From: Rhinopithecus roxellana
Taxonomy: Eukaryota > Chordata > Mammalia > Primates > Cercopithecidae
Direction of reading: 5' to 3'
Length of the DNA stretch: 64,000 nucleotides
NCBI RefSeq assembly: GCF_007565055.1
Contig: NC_044561.1
Coordinates: forward strand, 28,242,114 to 28,306,113
Each line of letters starts with the position of its first letter. Within the stretch, counting starts at the first letter, position 1. The translations under genes and the position numbers were made by a program. This document shows positions 11,640 to 22,677 of this stretch, in pieces. The notes under the pieces were generated by a model. The model had not been told where the DNA came from, did not search any database, and saw nothing but the letters and a program-made list of their open reading frames with translations.

Positions 11640-12300
11640 AGCCAGCCTCCGTGGCTCACGCCTGAAAGCCCAGTACTCTGGGAGTCCAATGCAGGAGAAT
11701 CGCTGAGCCCAGGAGTTCAAGACCAACCTGGACAATAAAGCAAGACCCCACCTCTACAAAAAATAAAAGATAAATTAGCCAGCTGTGGTGGTGTACACCT
11801 GTAGTCTCAGCTTCTCAGAAGGCTGAGGCAGGAGGGTCGCTTGAGCCACGAGTTCAAGGCTGCAATGAGCTACAACTGCACCACTGCACTCCAGCCTGGG
11901 CAACAGATCGAGACCCTGTCTCCTCTTCTTCGTCTTTTTCTTTTTTTTTTTTTTTTTTTTTCTTTTTGAGATGGAATCTCACTCTGTCTCCTAGGCTGGA
12001 GTGTGCAGTGGCGCGATCTTGGCTCACTGCAAGCTCCGCCTCCCGGGTTCATGCCATTCTCCTGCCTCAGCCTCCTGAGTAGCTGGGACTACAGGCACCC
12101 GCCGCTACGCCCGGCTAACTTTTTTTTTTTTTTTTTTTTGTATTTTTAGTAAAGATGGAGTTTCACCATGTTGACGAGGATGGTCTCGATCTCCTGACCT
12201 CGTGATCCGCCCACCTCGGCATCCCAAAGTGCTGGGATTATAGGCATGAGCCACCGCACCCGGCTGAGACCCTGTCTCTAAAAATAAATAAATAAGAATA
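11640..12300 (+). mobile_element. AluJ, split near its 3' end by AluY
   Basis: Old Alu with diverged arms (TCCGTGGCTCACGCCTGAAAG start). It is cut at GAGACCCTGTCTC by a reverse AluY (11923-12265) and its tail continues at 12266 into AAATAAATAAATAAG. Confidence 0.88.
11923..12265 (-). mobile_element. AluY nested in AluJ
   Basis: Reverse-oriented, with a long poly-T start and a second extended T-run at 12120-12139 in place of the middle A-rich linker. TSD GAGACCCTGTCTC at 11910-11922 and 12266-12278 is part of the host AluJ. Confidence 0.93.
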
Positions 12301-12717
12301 ATGCCACCAGTAGTTCCATCCACACCTCAGAAGGGCAGACTCTGCCCAGTAAGCCTTTCTCAGAGGGTACGAAGCAGGATGAAAGGACGAGAGTGACAAG
12401 CTCCCAGCAGTGTTCATCTCCCCCACGCCAGTCACAATGTTGAAAGGAAGAAGCATTTACTAAACCAACTGACAAACGGGTAAAGTGAGGTTCAGGGAGG
12501 CAGGGTGAGAGAGAAGTAGCACAACAGGAACACAAACTGACTCCACTGGGATCCACGGCCTGAGCTTGCTTGAACCCCAGGACAGCCCCAGAAGCAGCTC
12601 AGCACCAGTCACCCCACCCTCCCCAGCATATGCCTCTATTAATCCATCCATCACATCGTATGACAGCTCACAGGCCCCTCTGCCTAGAAGCCTGAATGGG
12701 GACCCTGGCAGAGTGAC
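12301..12717. other. Unique DNA, no gene recognised
   Basis: No repeat or exon recognised. Confidence 0.4.
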
Positions 12718-12734
12718 TGCACGGATGTTTATTT

Positions 12735-13038
12735 TTTACTTAATTTTTTTTTTTGAGATGGAGTTTCACTCTCGTTGCCCAGGCTGGAGTGCAATGGCGT
12801 GATCCTGGCTCACTGCAACCGCTTCCTCCCGGGTTCAAATGATTCTCCTGCCTCAGCCTCCCGAGTAGCTGGGACTACAGGCGCCTGCCACTACACCCGG
12901 CTAATTTTTTGTATTTTTAGTAGAGTCAAGGTTTCACCATGTTGGTCGGGCTGGTCTCGAACTCCTGACCTCAATTGATCCCCCCACCTCTGCCACCCAA
13001 AGTGCTGGGATTACAGGTGTGAGCCACCGCGCCCGGCC
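12735..13038 (-). mobile_element. AluS
   Basis: Reverse full-length Alu with TSD TGCACGGATGTTTATTT (12718-12734) and TGCACAGATGTTTATTT (13039-13055), one mismatch. Confidence 0.95.
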
Positions 13039-13055
13039 TGCACAGATGTTTATTT

Positions 13056-14790
13056 AAAGAAAACAAAGCTGGCAAGGAAACCTAAGTTTAGGCGTAGGTA
13101 GGCAAGCAAAAACCACTGTGTTGTAGAAGCAGATAAACTCAGCCACAGGAAACACATTGAGGGATGCGTTTCTAGTGGAAACATTCTTTTTCCAACTCTC
13201 TCCATCCCTCTTAGCAACCAGGGCTTGGGAATATCCAGCCAATGAGACGGCCGAAAGGAAGCCCCTTCTGGGTTCCCCGGATTCGCCTTCCTGCCACTGC
13301 CCTTGCCTAATTTCCCACAAGCCAAAAGCTATCTGAAAGCAAGCTGTTCCCCAGACGTGTTTCCGCATCAAAAGCTGCAACATCACGAAAGCACAGGGAG
13401 CAGCTCCTAGGCGAGGTTCAACAAGCCCCATCTGGGAGAGGCCGGGCGGTGAACGCCTTCAGCCCAGCAGGCCACACGGCCTCTATAACTTCCCGACTCT
13501 GCTGTGGTGCAAACAGGCACGGCTGTGTGCAAATCAGACCTCATTTACAAAACAGGCAGAAACTGGGCAGTGGGTGGTGTGTGGTCCATGGGCTGTCGCT
13601 GACCGTCTCTGTCTGGGGTCCACAGATGCCTGGCAGAACGAGAATGCTCACAGAAGCCCCCGTCCCCACTAACCCACGTCAGGGACAGGGCAGACCAGAA
13701 GGAACCGCAGCCCTCACCAGGCACGCAGGTGCTCCTTGAAGTGGCCCACGCATCACACATTCGTGCCTTGCCACCATCCAGTCCTCTTAAAGGAAGGGTG
13801 AGGAACGAGGTGTGGTCCCTGGCCAAGCCAGGGCAGCCTGGACAGTCTCCAAGTTCCTGGGGGCAGAAGAAGCTTGGTGAAGGATCCCACGTGCCACCAT
13901 CCACCCTCTTATCCAACCTGGGCGGTAGCCCGGGGACTTCTCCGCACCGTCCCAGGTCCCACCCAAGGCAGAGGAGCCAGCAAGGAGGGCGCCACATTCA
14001 TGGGTTCTGGAAGGCAAACCAACTCACAATAGCCACCAGTGTAGGCCCCGTCCACACCTAACAGCAACCGGGAGGCCCCTCCGGTTTCCGAGAGGTGCCT
14101 CTTACTGTCCAACGACAAACAACAACACAGTGAAGAAGACTGTGAAGCCAGCCCCAAGCACCGCCTCCTGCCTGGGGCACCATGGCCCTCCCCGTGGGGT
14201 GCTCTGCAGGCCCTGCTCTGCTGTTCCACGTCCCCAAAGCACTCCCACTCCACAGTGTGGGATCCAGTGTGTGCATGGGCCTCTCTGACCATCCGTGTGC
14301 CGTGTCCCTGAGGCCCAGCACATGGCCTGGCACCAAAGAACTAGCAGCAAATGAACGGGTGAGTCAGATGGATTTGAAAGAAGTTCCTGGGTCCCGGGGT
14401 AACTCTAGTACGGAAGTAAACCCAGGTGGCCTTCAATAGCTCCTCCAGTGAAAAGAGCCTTTGTGTACCTCCAAAACGCTACCTTCCCTTCTGTCAGCTT
14501 CTATTGTTTAAATGTGGCCCAGCTGAGGTCAAAGGGCTCCGCCAGGCCTACCAAGACTCTCTCACATAGACCAAGCCCTGGGATATGTACAAGCCCAACA
14601 CAGGACTACCCCACACAGCAGGAAGCACACAGCCAGGAGGAGAGCCCAGGCTCCTGCTCGGAGGGCAACAGGTTCGCCTGAGGCCAAGCCGGCCCAGACA
14701 GGAACCAACGTCACTCAGCGGTCTGCAATATACCTGTGCTGCAAAACCCAAGGGCCAAGAAACAAAAATAAAAATGTTTTGGGCTTTTTG
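13056..14790. other. Unique DNA, no gene recognised
   Basis: Mixed-composition sequence with no recognisable repeat. Several open frames of 100-150 codons on the minus strand lack any recognisable domain and overlap frames on the other strand, so I do not call them genes. Confidence 0.4.
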
Positions 14791-15367
14791 GTTTTTTTTT
14801 TTTTAGAGATAAGGTCTTATTCTTTCACCCAGGATGGAGTGCAATGGCACAATCCTAGGTCACTGTGGCCTCCCAACTCAGCTTCTGGGGTAGCTGGTAC
14901 CACAGGCACGTGCCACTGCCCAGCTAATTTTTTTTTTTTTTTGTGATGGAGTCTCGCGCTGTGGCCCAGGCTGGAGTACAGTGGCACCATCTTGGCTCAC
15001 TGCAAGCTCGGCCTCCCGGGTTCACGCCATTCTCCTGCCTCAGCCTCCTGAGTAGCTGGGACTATGGGTGCCGCCACCACACTTGGCTCATTTTTTGTAT
15101 TTTTAGTAGAGATGGTTTCACCATGTTAGCCAGGATGGTCTTGATCTCCTGACATCATGATCTGCCCGCCTCAGCCTCCCAAAGTGCTGGGATTACAGGC
15201 ATGAGCCACTGCGCCCAATCCTGCCCAGCTAATATTTTTAAAATTTTTAGTAAAGATGGAGTTTCACTATGTTACTCAGGCTGGTCTCAAACTCCTGATT
15301 TCAAGCTATCCTTTCAGCTCAGCCTCCCAAAGTGCTGGGATTATAGGCATGAACCACCACAGCTGGC
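14791..15367 (-). mobile_element. AluJ, split by a younger Alu
   Basis: 14791-14928 is one part of an old reverse Alu. 15221-15367 is the remainder, ending GAACCACCACAGCTGGCC. The interruption is a younger Alu. Confidence 0.88.
14929..15220 (-). mobile_element. AluY/S nested in AluJ
   Basis: Reverse Alu flanked by the TSD CTGCCCAGCTAAT at 14916-14928 and 15221-15233, which lies inside the host AluJ. Confidence 0.93.
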
Positions 15368-15373
15368 CAAGAA

Positions 15374-15403
15374 AAAAAAATAATAATACACACACACACA
15401 CAT
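15374..15403. repeat. Microsatellite (AAT)n-(AC)n
   Basis: A-rich run followed by AATAATAAT and ACACACACACACACACA, between two Alus. Confidence 0.85.
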
Positions 15404-15688
15404 TTTGAGACAGAGTTTTGGTCTTGTCGCCCAGGCTGCAGTGCAGTGGTGCGATCTTGGCTCACTGCAACTTCCACCTCCCGGGTTCAAGCAATTCTTC
15501 TGCCTCCACCTCCCAAATAGCTGGGATTACAGGCACCCGCCACCACACACAGATAATTTTTGTATTTTTAGTAGAGACGGGGTTTCGCCATGTTGGCCAA
15601 ACTGGTCTCCAACTCCCGACCTCAGGTGATCCACCCACCTCAGCCTTCCAAAGTACTAGAATTACAGGTGTGAGCCACCATGCCCGGC
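15404..15688 (-). mobile_element. AluS
   Basis: Reverse Alu starting TTTTGAGACAGAGTTTTGG and ending CCACCATGCCCGGCC. Its short T-run abuts the microsatellite. Confidence 0.9.
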
Positions 15689-16726
15689 CCAAAATATTTT
15701 AGAAGCAAGATCAAAATCCGGCAAGGTCCACTTCACACCTATTGCCCAGGTAACCACCTGCCAGCTGGGGTGCTCTGATAGTCCAGTCTCACAGAAGAGT
15801 CTCCTGACAGGCCTGAGAGCACGGGCAGCCCTAATAGAAAACCAGAGAAGCATGTGTTTCCGCTGCAGGCTGCAGGCTGGATGGGCTTGCCAAGGGGCAG
15901 CTTGCCATCTAGTAGGGACTAGGGAATAAGAACAAGGAGCAGGCAGTGCACCTTAGAGCTGCAGTACTGCACGTCCAGGAACCACAATGACCAAGCCAGG
16001 CACCAAGTGTTTAATGAGCACCTACTGCGCGCCCGACAGGACCCTCAGTGCAAGGATACAGAGGAGGCGAGGCCAACAAACCCATGGAGCTGGAAGTGCT
16101 GCCCTAACTGTGGAGAAGACACCCCACGGCCCCTGGCGGGGCAGCCGGCACCAGCCCAGGAAGGTGCCCAGAGGAGCAGCCGTGGCATCGCAGGCTGAGG
16201 GCATGAAGGACGGGTCGCGGGCTGCAGAGGAAGGGCACTCTGGGACAAAGGAGCAGCACGTGCAAGGCGCTTTTGCCAAAACCAGAAAGGAGCTGGTGGG
16301 AGCAGAGAGGCTGTGGTAAGGCAGGTGGTCCCATTCCAAGCACAGCGTGGGGCACCCTGGCCAATGGCCTGGAAGAGGCCTGAAGTGGAAATACCAGTTA
16401 GGAAACCGTGGCCAGGCAGAGGAGAGAGGGCGGCGGCTGGAACTGGTGTGGGCAGCAGAGATGGGAGCCAAGCAGGCATGTCAGGATTCATCCAGGGAGG
16501 AGCAAGGGCAGAGAGTGTCGGGCGAATTCCCTGGCACCCCCATGTTAATGGTGGCCATAGCCACACTTTATAAGGAACAGTAACCTGCCCGGTGCCTCCT
16601 GGCCACACCTGACTCAATCCCTACACACCAGCCTGTGGAGGGCTGGTTCCTGGCTCCCCTACACCTATCTCCAGTCTGGCAGGTACTAAGAACCCATAAC
16701 TATTGGTGACTATTATTATGATCCCT
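15689..16726. other. Unique DNA with an ancient repeat remnant
   Basis: 16000-16300 (AATGAGCACCTACTGCGCGCC ... GCAGCACGTGCAAGGCGC) resembles an ancient mammalian repeat of the MIR/L2/MER class. No gene recognised. Confidence 0.4.
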
Positions 16727-16850
16727 CCTTTTTCTTTTTTATTATACTTTAAGTTCTAGGGTACATGTGCACAACGTGCAGGTTTGTTACACATGTATAC
16801 ATATGCCATGTTGATTTGCTGCATCTATCAACTCGTCATTTACATTAGTC
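16727..16850 (-). mobile_element. L1 3' end (primate-type), truncated
   Basis: The plus strand reads TTATTATACTTTAAGTTCTA, then GTACATGTGCACAACGTGCA and AACTCGTCATTTACATTAG: the antisense of a primate L1 3' UTR. Only about 120 bp remain. Confidence 0.88.
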
Positions 16851-16999
16851 CCCCGGCTGGGGGACCAGGGGCACCGGGCTGTCGGAGTGAGGTGGGGTCA
16901 GCAGCAGAGCTCTGGACTCACTGGATTCTCAGGCAAATGCTCTGGCCTGGTTTCAGTGCCCACAGCTGGGGAAGGTAAACCACAGCCACATAGGGGGCC

Positions 17000-17190
17000 A
17001 GGGAAAACAGTGCAACAGCGCCTCAAAAAATTCAAAACAGAACTACCACATGACCCAGCAAACCCACTTCTGGGTATATATCCCAACAGCTGAAAGCAGG
17101 AACCCAAACAGATGCTTGCACACCCATGTCCACAGCAGCACCATTCACCCAAGCCAAAAGGTGGCAATAACCCAAGTGCCCGTCCAATCG
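17000..17190 (+). mobile_element. L1M 3' fragment A
   Basis: CTCAAAAAATTCAAAACAGA, then ACATGACCCAGCA, TTCTGGGTATATATCCCAA and CCAAAAGGTGGCAATAACCC match the last part of L1 ORF2/3' UTR on plus. It stops at AAGTGCCCGTCC and is followed by sequence that normally lies upstream of it in L1. Confidence 0.8.
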
Positions 17191-17585
17191 GCCAATAAGC
17201 CCAAGCAAAGACGTGATGTCAGCCCCGGTCAATAAGCCCATGAAGAGATGCCCAGCCCCGGTCAACAAGCCCACGCAGAGATGCTCAGTGCTGGTCAGTA
17301 AGTCTATGCAGAGATGCTCAGCGCCGGCCATAAGCCCACGCAGAGATGTGATGTCAGCCCTGGTCAATAAGCCCATGAAGAGATGCTCAGCCCCAGTCAA
17401 TAAGCCCACGCAGACATGCTCAGCCTCGGTCAATAAGCCCAGGCAGAGATGCTCAGCGCCAGTCAGTAAGTCCACGCAGAGATGTCAGCCCTGGTCAGTA
17501 AGCCCACGCAGAGATGCTCAGCACCGGTCAATAAGCCTACACAGACGTGCTCAGCCCCGGCCATAAGCCCATGTGGAGATGTTCA
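17190..17585 (+). repeat. L1-derived minisatellite, 33 bp unit, ~12 copies
   Basis: Units are built on GGTCAATAAGCCCACGCAG followed by AGATGCTCAGCC. The unit corresponds to the L1 ORF2 segment that in other L1s reads like GGCCAATAAGCACATGAAAA plus GATGCTCAACATC. The array runs into normal L1 sequence (GTCATCACCAAGGGAAATGC). Copies 1 and 5 share an insertion (GTGATGTCAG) and copies 2 and 6 share CCCATGAAGAG, suggesting block duplication of about four units. Confidence 0.88.
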
Positions 17586-18367
17586 GCCCCAGTCATCACC
17601 AAGGGAAATGCAAACCAAACCATAAGAGGAGACCCCTTCACACCCATTAGGACGGCCATGATCAAAAACTCAGAAAACAACAAGTGTTGGCGAGGATGGG
17701 GAGAAACTGAACCTTTGTACACTGTTGGTGGGGTGTAAAATGGTGCCGCTGCTGTAGAACACAGTATGGAGGTTCCGCAAACTATGAAAAATAGAACTAC
17801 CATATGATCCAGCAATCCCACTTCTGGGGATACTTAAAAGAACTAAAAGCAAGGTCTCCAAGAGATATTTGCACACGCAGAGGACAATATGACACCACAA
17901 CCCGAGCGAACCCAGAGGACACTATGGCGCCAGAACCCGGGCGAACCCAGAGGACACTATGGCGCCAGAACCCGAGGGAACCCAGAGGACACTATGGCGC
18001 CAGAACCCGGGCAAACCCGGAGGACGCTATGGCGCCAGAAACTGGGAGAACCTACAGGATATTCTGCTTTGTGAAAGGAGGAAGTCATAAATAGACAGAC
18101 ACTGTGAGATTCCACTTATCTGCAGTCCCCAAAGGAGTGAAAGGCACAGAGACAGGAAGTGGACTGGGGGGTGTCAGGGGTGAAGAGAGGCTCTGGAGAG
18201 TCAGTGCTCCGTGGGTGTGGACTTTCGGTTGCAGAAGATCAAACGTTCCGGGGATGAATGGTAGTGACGGTTGCAGAACAGTGTGAGTGTGTTTAATGCC
18301 ACTAAATGACACACTCAGAAATGGTTAAGATGGTACATTGTGTTTTGTCTATTTTACCACGATTTAT
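17585..18367 (+). mobile_element. L1M 3' fragment B
   Basis: Contains AAGGGAAATGCAAACCAAAC, then TTAGGACGGCCATGATCAAA, ACAACAAGTGTTGGCGAGGA and the 3' UTR AATGGTTAAGATGGTACATT, ending near TTTTACCACGATTTATA. The part between GATATTTGCACACGCAG and the GAGGACATTATG-like segment is missing and is replaced by the 17881-18060 tandem repeat. Confidence 0.85.
17881..18060 (+). repeat. L1-derived minisatellite, 35 bp unit, 5 copies
   Basis: AGGAC starts at 17881, 17916, 17951, 17986 and 18021, exactly 35 bp apart, with a diverged AGGAT at 18056. The unit contains CGAACCCAGAGGACACTATG and GCGCCAGAACCCG. It matches the L1 segment GATGAACCTTGAGGACATTATG. The last copy continues into normal L1 3' UTR (TTCCACTTATCTG). 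Confidence 0.9.
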
Positions 18368-19083
18368 ACAGAGAGAGAGAGAAAACCAATTCTCTCTTTG
18401 AAAATCTACAAATTGAATGTAATTTCCCTCAAAAGAAAAACAACAGATTTTAGAAGAACCAAGACAATCTGGATCTAAGGTTTATAGGGAAAAATAAACA
18501 AGCCAAATAGCCAGGAAAATCCTGAAAAGCCAGATTGATGGGGGGAGGCCAGCCCGCCAGCCCTGCCACGCAAACGCAACGGGGCAGCAGCCATGTTCGA
18601 AGCATGTTAATGGTGCATGAACAGACAACAGAGCGACGAGAAGGTACAAAAACAGACTCAGACCCAGTCGTGATAAGAGGCATTTTAACAGGAGGGCATG
18701 AGATAAATCACTCCACCAACCACGTTGGGACATCTAGGAAGCTACCTAGAAAAAGAGAAGGCTGGCTCCATACCTCACACCTTCCCAAAATAAATTCAAA
18801 TTAGACCAAAGATTTGAATGCAGAACAGGGAAAGCACGAATGTAGCAAAGGTGGCCCTGGAGGGGCACTCATAACCTTGGCACCGACAAGGTCTGTCCCA
18901 GCGAGACATGGAACACAATAAAAGAGAAGCTACATTATGTTAAAAACAAATGTTTGCAAGGCAAACACCTCCGTAAGCAGTCAGATATAAATGATAACGT
19001 GGGGAAAAAACGTTTCAACACACATCACGAAGGATTCATTTGCCTGCCATGGATAAACATTCCGATAGAGAAATGGACATAGA

Positions 19084-19372
19084 CCAGGTATGGCGGCTCA
19101 CGCCTGTCATCCCAGCACTTCGGTAGGCCAGGGCAGGCAGAGAGCGAGGTCAGGAGTTCGAGACCAGTCTGGCCAACATGGTGAAACCCCATCTCTACTA
19201 AAAATACAAAAAGTAGCCAGGCGTGGTGATGCGTGCCTGTAGGCCCAGCTACTCAGGAGGCTGAGGCAGAAGAATTGCTTGAACCAGGAGGTTGCAGTGA
19301 GTCGAGATTGCGCCACTGCACTCCAGCCTGGAAGACAGAGACTCTGTCTCAAAAAAAAAAACAAAAGAGAGA
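19084..19372 (+). mobile_element. AluS
   Basis: Forward Alu inside the L1 remnant (GGTATGGCGGCTCACGCC start). Approximate TSD GAGAAATGGACATAGA and GAGAAAATGGATAAAAG. Confidence 0.88.
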
Positions 19373-19459
19373 GAAAATGGATAAAAGATAAAGGAAAAAC
19401 AAACAGCTCTTAAACATATGAAAAGATGATTAACCTTCACTTATAATGAGAGAAATACA

Positions 19460-19738
19460 ATTTTTTTTTTTTGAGACAGAGTCTCGCTCTGTCACCCAGG
19501 CTGGAGTGCAGTGGTACGATCACAGCTAACCACAATCTCGATCTCCCAGGCTCAGTGATCCTCCTGTCTCAGCCTCCCGAGTTGCTGAGACTACAGGTGC
19601 ACGCCACCATGCTCAGCTACTTTTTGTTCTTTTTGTGAAGACAGGGTTTTGCCATGTTACCTAGGCTGGTCCCGAACTCCTGGACAACAAGGTCTCCCAA
19701 AGTGTTGGGGTTACAGGTATCAGTCACCATGTCCAGCC
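19460..19738 (-). mobile_element. AluJ
   Basis: Reverse Alu, poly-T start, ending CACCATGTCCAGCC. Short TSD AAATACAA at 19452-19459 and 19742-19749. It forms an inverted pair with the Alu at 19084, with an 87 bp spacer. Confidence 0.88.
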
Positions 19739-20321
19739 GATAAATACAAACTAAATTGCTTTGAGAAACCACTTCCCCAAAAGACTGGCAAAGAGGCACA
19801 GCATGTGGGTGTGGGGTCAGGGGACACAGGCTCTGTCCTACGTGGAGTGGCATGGAGGGAAATTTTGCAATATCCAACGAAACGGCGCTTTAACTTCCAG
19901 AAAGCTTTCCTAGTCTCTCACACACACGATGGTGGCAGGGCAAGGCCATCTCCCAGCAGCATCGTTTTCATGACAGCAAAAAGGCTGGATCCACCCATGT
20001 GGGGACAGTCCACAGTGCAGCCCCACAGCCTAGCAAGGAGCGAGGACCCGTGTGCACCACCATGGAGAGTGCACCGCCGACGCAGTCCCTCGCCAGCACG
20101 TGCCTGGCCATGTGTCTATGGAAACAAGGAGGAGGAGAGGAGAAAAAAGACAAAGATGGAAGTATGCCCAAGAGCTGCCCAGGAAAGGCTGGCGTGGAAG
20201 CAGGACCGACAGAGGCCTCTGGAGGCAGGAACTGGAGGCTGAAGCCTTGACCCATGGTGAGTTTGGAATCCTGAAAGCATCAACTATTCTATAGTAAACT
20301 AAATTTTTTAACTTGAATAAA

Positions 20322-20480
20322 AGTTTTTTTTAGAGACAAGGTCTTACTCTGTCACCCAGGCTGGAGTGCAGTGGCATAATCACAGCTCACTGCAACCTTG
20401 AACTCCTGGGCTTAAGGAATCCTCCCACTTCAGTCACCCAAGTAGCCAGGGCTACAGGTGTGAGCCACCACGCTTGGCGA
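20322..20480 (-). mobile_element. Alu left monomer (FLAM/AluJ)
   Basis: Single reverse arm from TAGAGACAAGGTCTTACTC to GAGCCACCACGCTTGGC. The second arm is absent or replaced by the adjoining AluS. Confidence 0.75.
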
Positions 20481-20783
20481 ATTTTTTTTTTTTTTTTTCT
20501 GAGACAGAGTCTCGCTCTTATTGCCCAGGCTGGAGTGCAGTGGTGCGATCTCACCTCACTGTAACCTCCGCCTCCCAGGTTCAAGCGATTCTCCTGCCTC
20601 AGCCTCCTGAGTGGCTGAGATCACAGGCACGCACCACCATGCCTGGCTAATTTTTGTATTTTTAGTAGAGATGGGGTTTCACTGTGTTGGTCAGGCTGGT
20701 CTTGAACTCCTGACCTCAGGTGATCCCCCAACCTTGGCCTCCCAAAGTGCTGGGATTACAGGCGTGAACCACCACACCTGGTC
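20481..20783 (-). mobile_element. AluS
   Basis: Reverse full-length Alu, poly-T start, ending AACCACCACACCTGG. It adjoins the old monomer through matching AATTTTTT runs, consistent with insertion next to it. Confidence 0.9.
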
Positions 20784-20889
20784 TAATTTTTTAATTAAAT
20801 TTAAATTTTTAATAAGAAAAATTAAAATAAAAACAAAACCCAAAACACCCTAATTCATATGGCAGAGAATCTTACCTAAGACCTAAACC

Positions 20890-21600
20890 AGAGGTTCTCA
20901 AAGTGTGGCCCAGGAACCCTAGGGATTCCTTTCGGGGGACCCACAAGATCAAAACTATTCCAGTGATAACCCGAAAATGCCTTTCCCACACTTGCCCCCT
21001 GGCAGCTGCGTGGCGTGACGCGGCGGCCAACAGGTCACAGAAGACAAGGCAAGCCAGCCGTCTCCTGACAAATGAGACCCCGAGGAGAGCTGCAAAATGT
21101 CGGCACCCCTCTTCGCTAATTCTTTTTTCAAGCAGTGATTTTTTTTTTTTTTTTTTTGAGACGGTGTCTCGCTCTGTAAGCCAAGCTGGAGTGCAGTGGT
21201 ACAATCTCGGCTCACTGCAACCTCCACCTCCCAGATTCAAGTGATTCTCCTGCCTCAGCCTCCCGAGTAGCTGGGACTATAGGCACCTGCCACCACATCT
21301 GGCTAATTTTTGTATTTTTAGTAGAGACAGGGTTTCACCATATTGGCCAAGCTGGTCTTGAACTCCTGACCTTGTGATCCGCCCGCCTTGGCCTCCCAAA
21401 GTGCTGGGATTACAGGTGTGAGCCACTGCACCTGGCCCCAAGTAGTGATTTTTTTAAAAAGAAAAATATGCTATTTATGTTAACATGTAATAGATTTATA
21501 GTTGCATATTTCAGTAAATTAATAAATCTTTTCAAATGTCTTAGTTTTGACTTCTAATAGCGAGTAGCAATGAATACACCCCAGAGGCACAAAGACTCGC
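20890..21600 (+). mobile_element. hAT-type DNA transposon fossil, split by AluS
   Basis: 20890-21139 begins AGAGGTTCTCAAAGTGTGGC, the common end of old non-autonomous hAT elements. 21439-21600 has TTTATGTTAACATGTAATAG and AATTAATAAATC typical of the same family's other half. The far terminal repeat is missing, so it is truncated. Exact family uncertain. Confidence 0.6.
21140..21438 (-). mobile_element. AluS in DNA transposon
   Basis: Reverse Alu with TSD CAAGCAGTGATTTTTTT and CAAGTAGTGATTTTTTT (21129 and 21439 on), one mismatch. Confidence 0.93.
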
Positions 21601-22677
21601 CAGTGTCCTCCATCACTTGAGGCTGTAAGGGGCTCCGGGACCTGGGCTTAGCACCTGAGTGTACAGGATGCACCTGCAGCCTTGCTCCACTGTCTCCTCC
21701 ATGCCTGCCTGTGCACTGTCTGTGCTTCCCCCACTCAGCATTCCCGACCCTCTTTTGGTAAGGACCCTGCTCTCCACTGGAAATGACCCATCCCGTGGTG
21801 AGAGGCTGCCAGTCACATGCTCTGTCTCATCACGGGAATGAAGCCACAAGGGAAGTAGGAGGAGGTGTGGAGGGTGAAAAAGCACCATGTGAAAGGAGGG
21901 GGAGACCAGCGACCCAGCCAGAGCACCCCAAGCAGCTCCACACCGCAGGCCCCTGGCCCCAAGCTGGCAAAGCCCCCCTCTGCTTAAGCAAATCTGTGGG
22001 GGGGCCTTTCTATTTTGCATGCTCTCTCTGCTGGGGCTTTGGGAGACCCTCAGCAGTGGCCCACGTCCCACCACTGGAACAGGGTGACAGCTCCAGGTGA
22101 CAGCTGCGGGCACTGGTCACAGGCAGGTGATTCTCTCACAGCAGGGCACAGGTGTCACCAGCCTTTAAAAGTCAAGGCATAAAACAGTTGATTCCCAAGA
22201 CAGACACCTCGGGAAGAATACTTTTATGACTAAAAGACTCTTCCACTCTCCACAGGACCCTTTGACAAATAACCAGCAAGCTTCCTGGTGGCTTTAAGGT
22301 AAGATCAGATTCACAGTCATCGACTTTACAGACAATCCTATGGGGAGAAAGTGCCGCTGGTGGCAAGACACACATGAGATTCTCACTGACTCGTGACTAA
22401 GGAGTCCCCACGCGGGGAAAGCCTTCCGACGGTCACTTTTCTGCAAAAGCAGTCACACCTCACAACACGCCTTTGCTCCAGCGACAGCAAACATGGAACT
22501 GAACTCGTGGGCACGTGGGGCCATCGTGCTCCATGGTGCTGACTTGTGGAAACATTTCAATCTCCATCTTCCGGACAGAACCAAGATGCTCATTTCAGAG
22601 AATGGAGCTAATACATTAAATGCAGGTTGCTAGGTAATTTTTCACCAGGTAATTTTAATTCTCAAAAAAGTTAGTAT
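21601..22677. other. Unique DNA, no gene recognised
   Basis: Contains a chance-looking 43 bp plus-strand pseudo-exon at about 22256-22298 (CTCTCCACAG acceptor, AAG/GTAAGA donor) with stops in all three frames. No other feature. Confidence 0.4.

Larger units (their letters stand above)
18368..20290 (+). mobile_element. Ancient L1M ORF2 remnant with two Alus
   Basis: Strongly mutated L1 ORF2-like sequence: TAGAAGAACCAAGACAATCT, GGCTGGCTCCATACCTCACA, TTGCAAGGCAAACACC, AACATATGAAAAGATGATTA and ACAGCAAAAAGGCTGGA in the expected L1 order. Many stop codons, so it is non-functional. Split by the Alus at 19084 and 19460. Confidence 0.65.

Noticed and set aside
22256..22298. Acceptor and donor pair around 43 bp on plus
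   Set aside because: All three frames contain a stop. Kept only as a measure of how often chance exon-like pairs occur.
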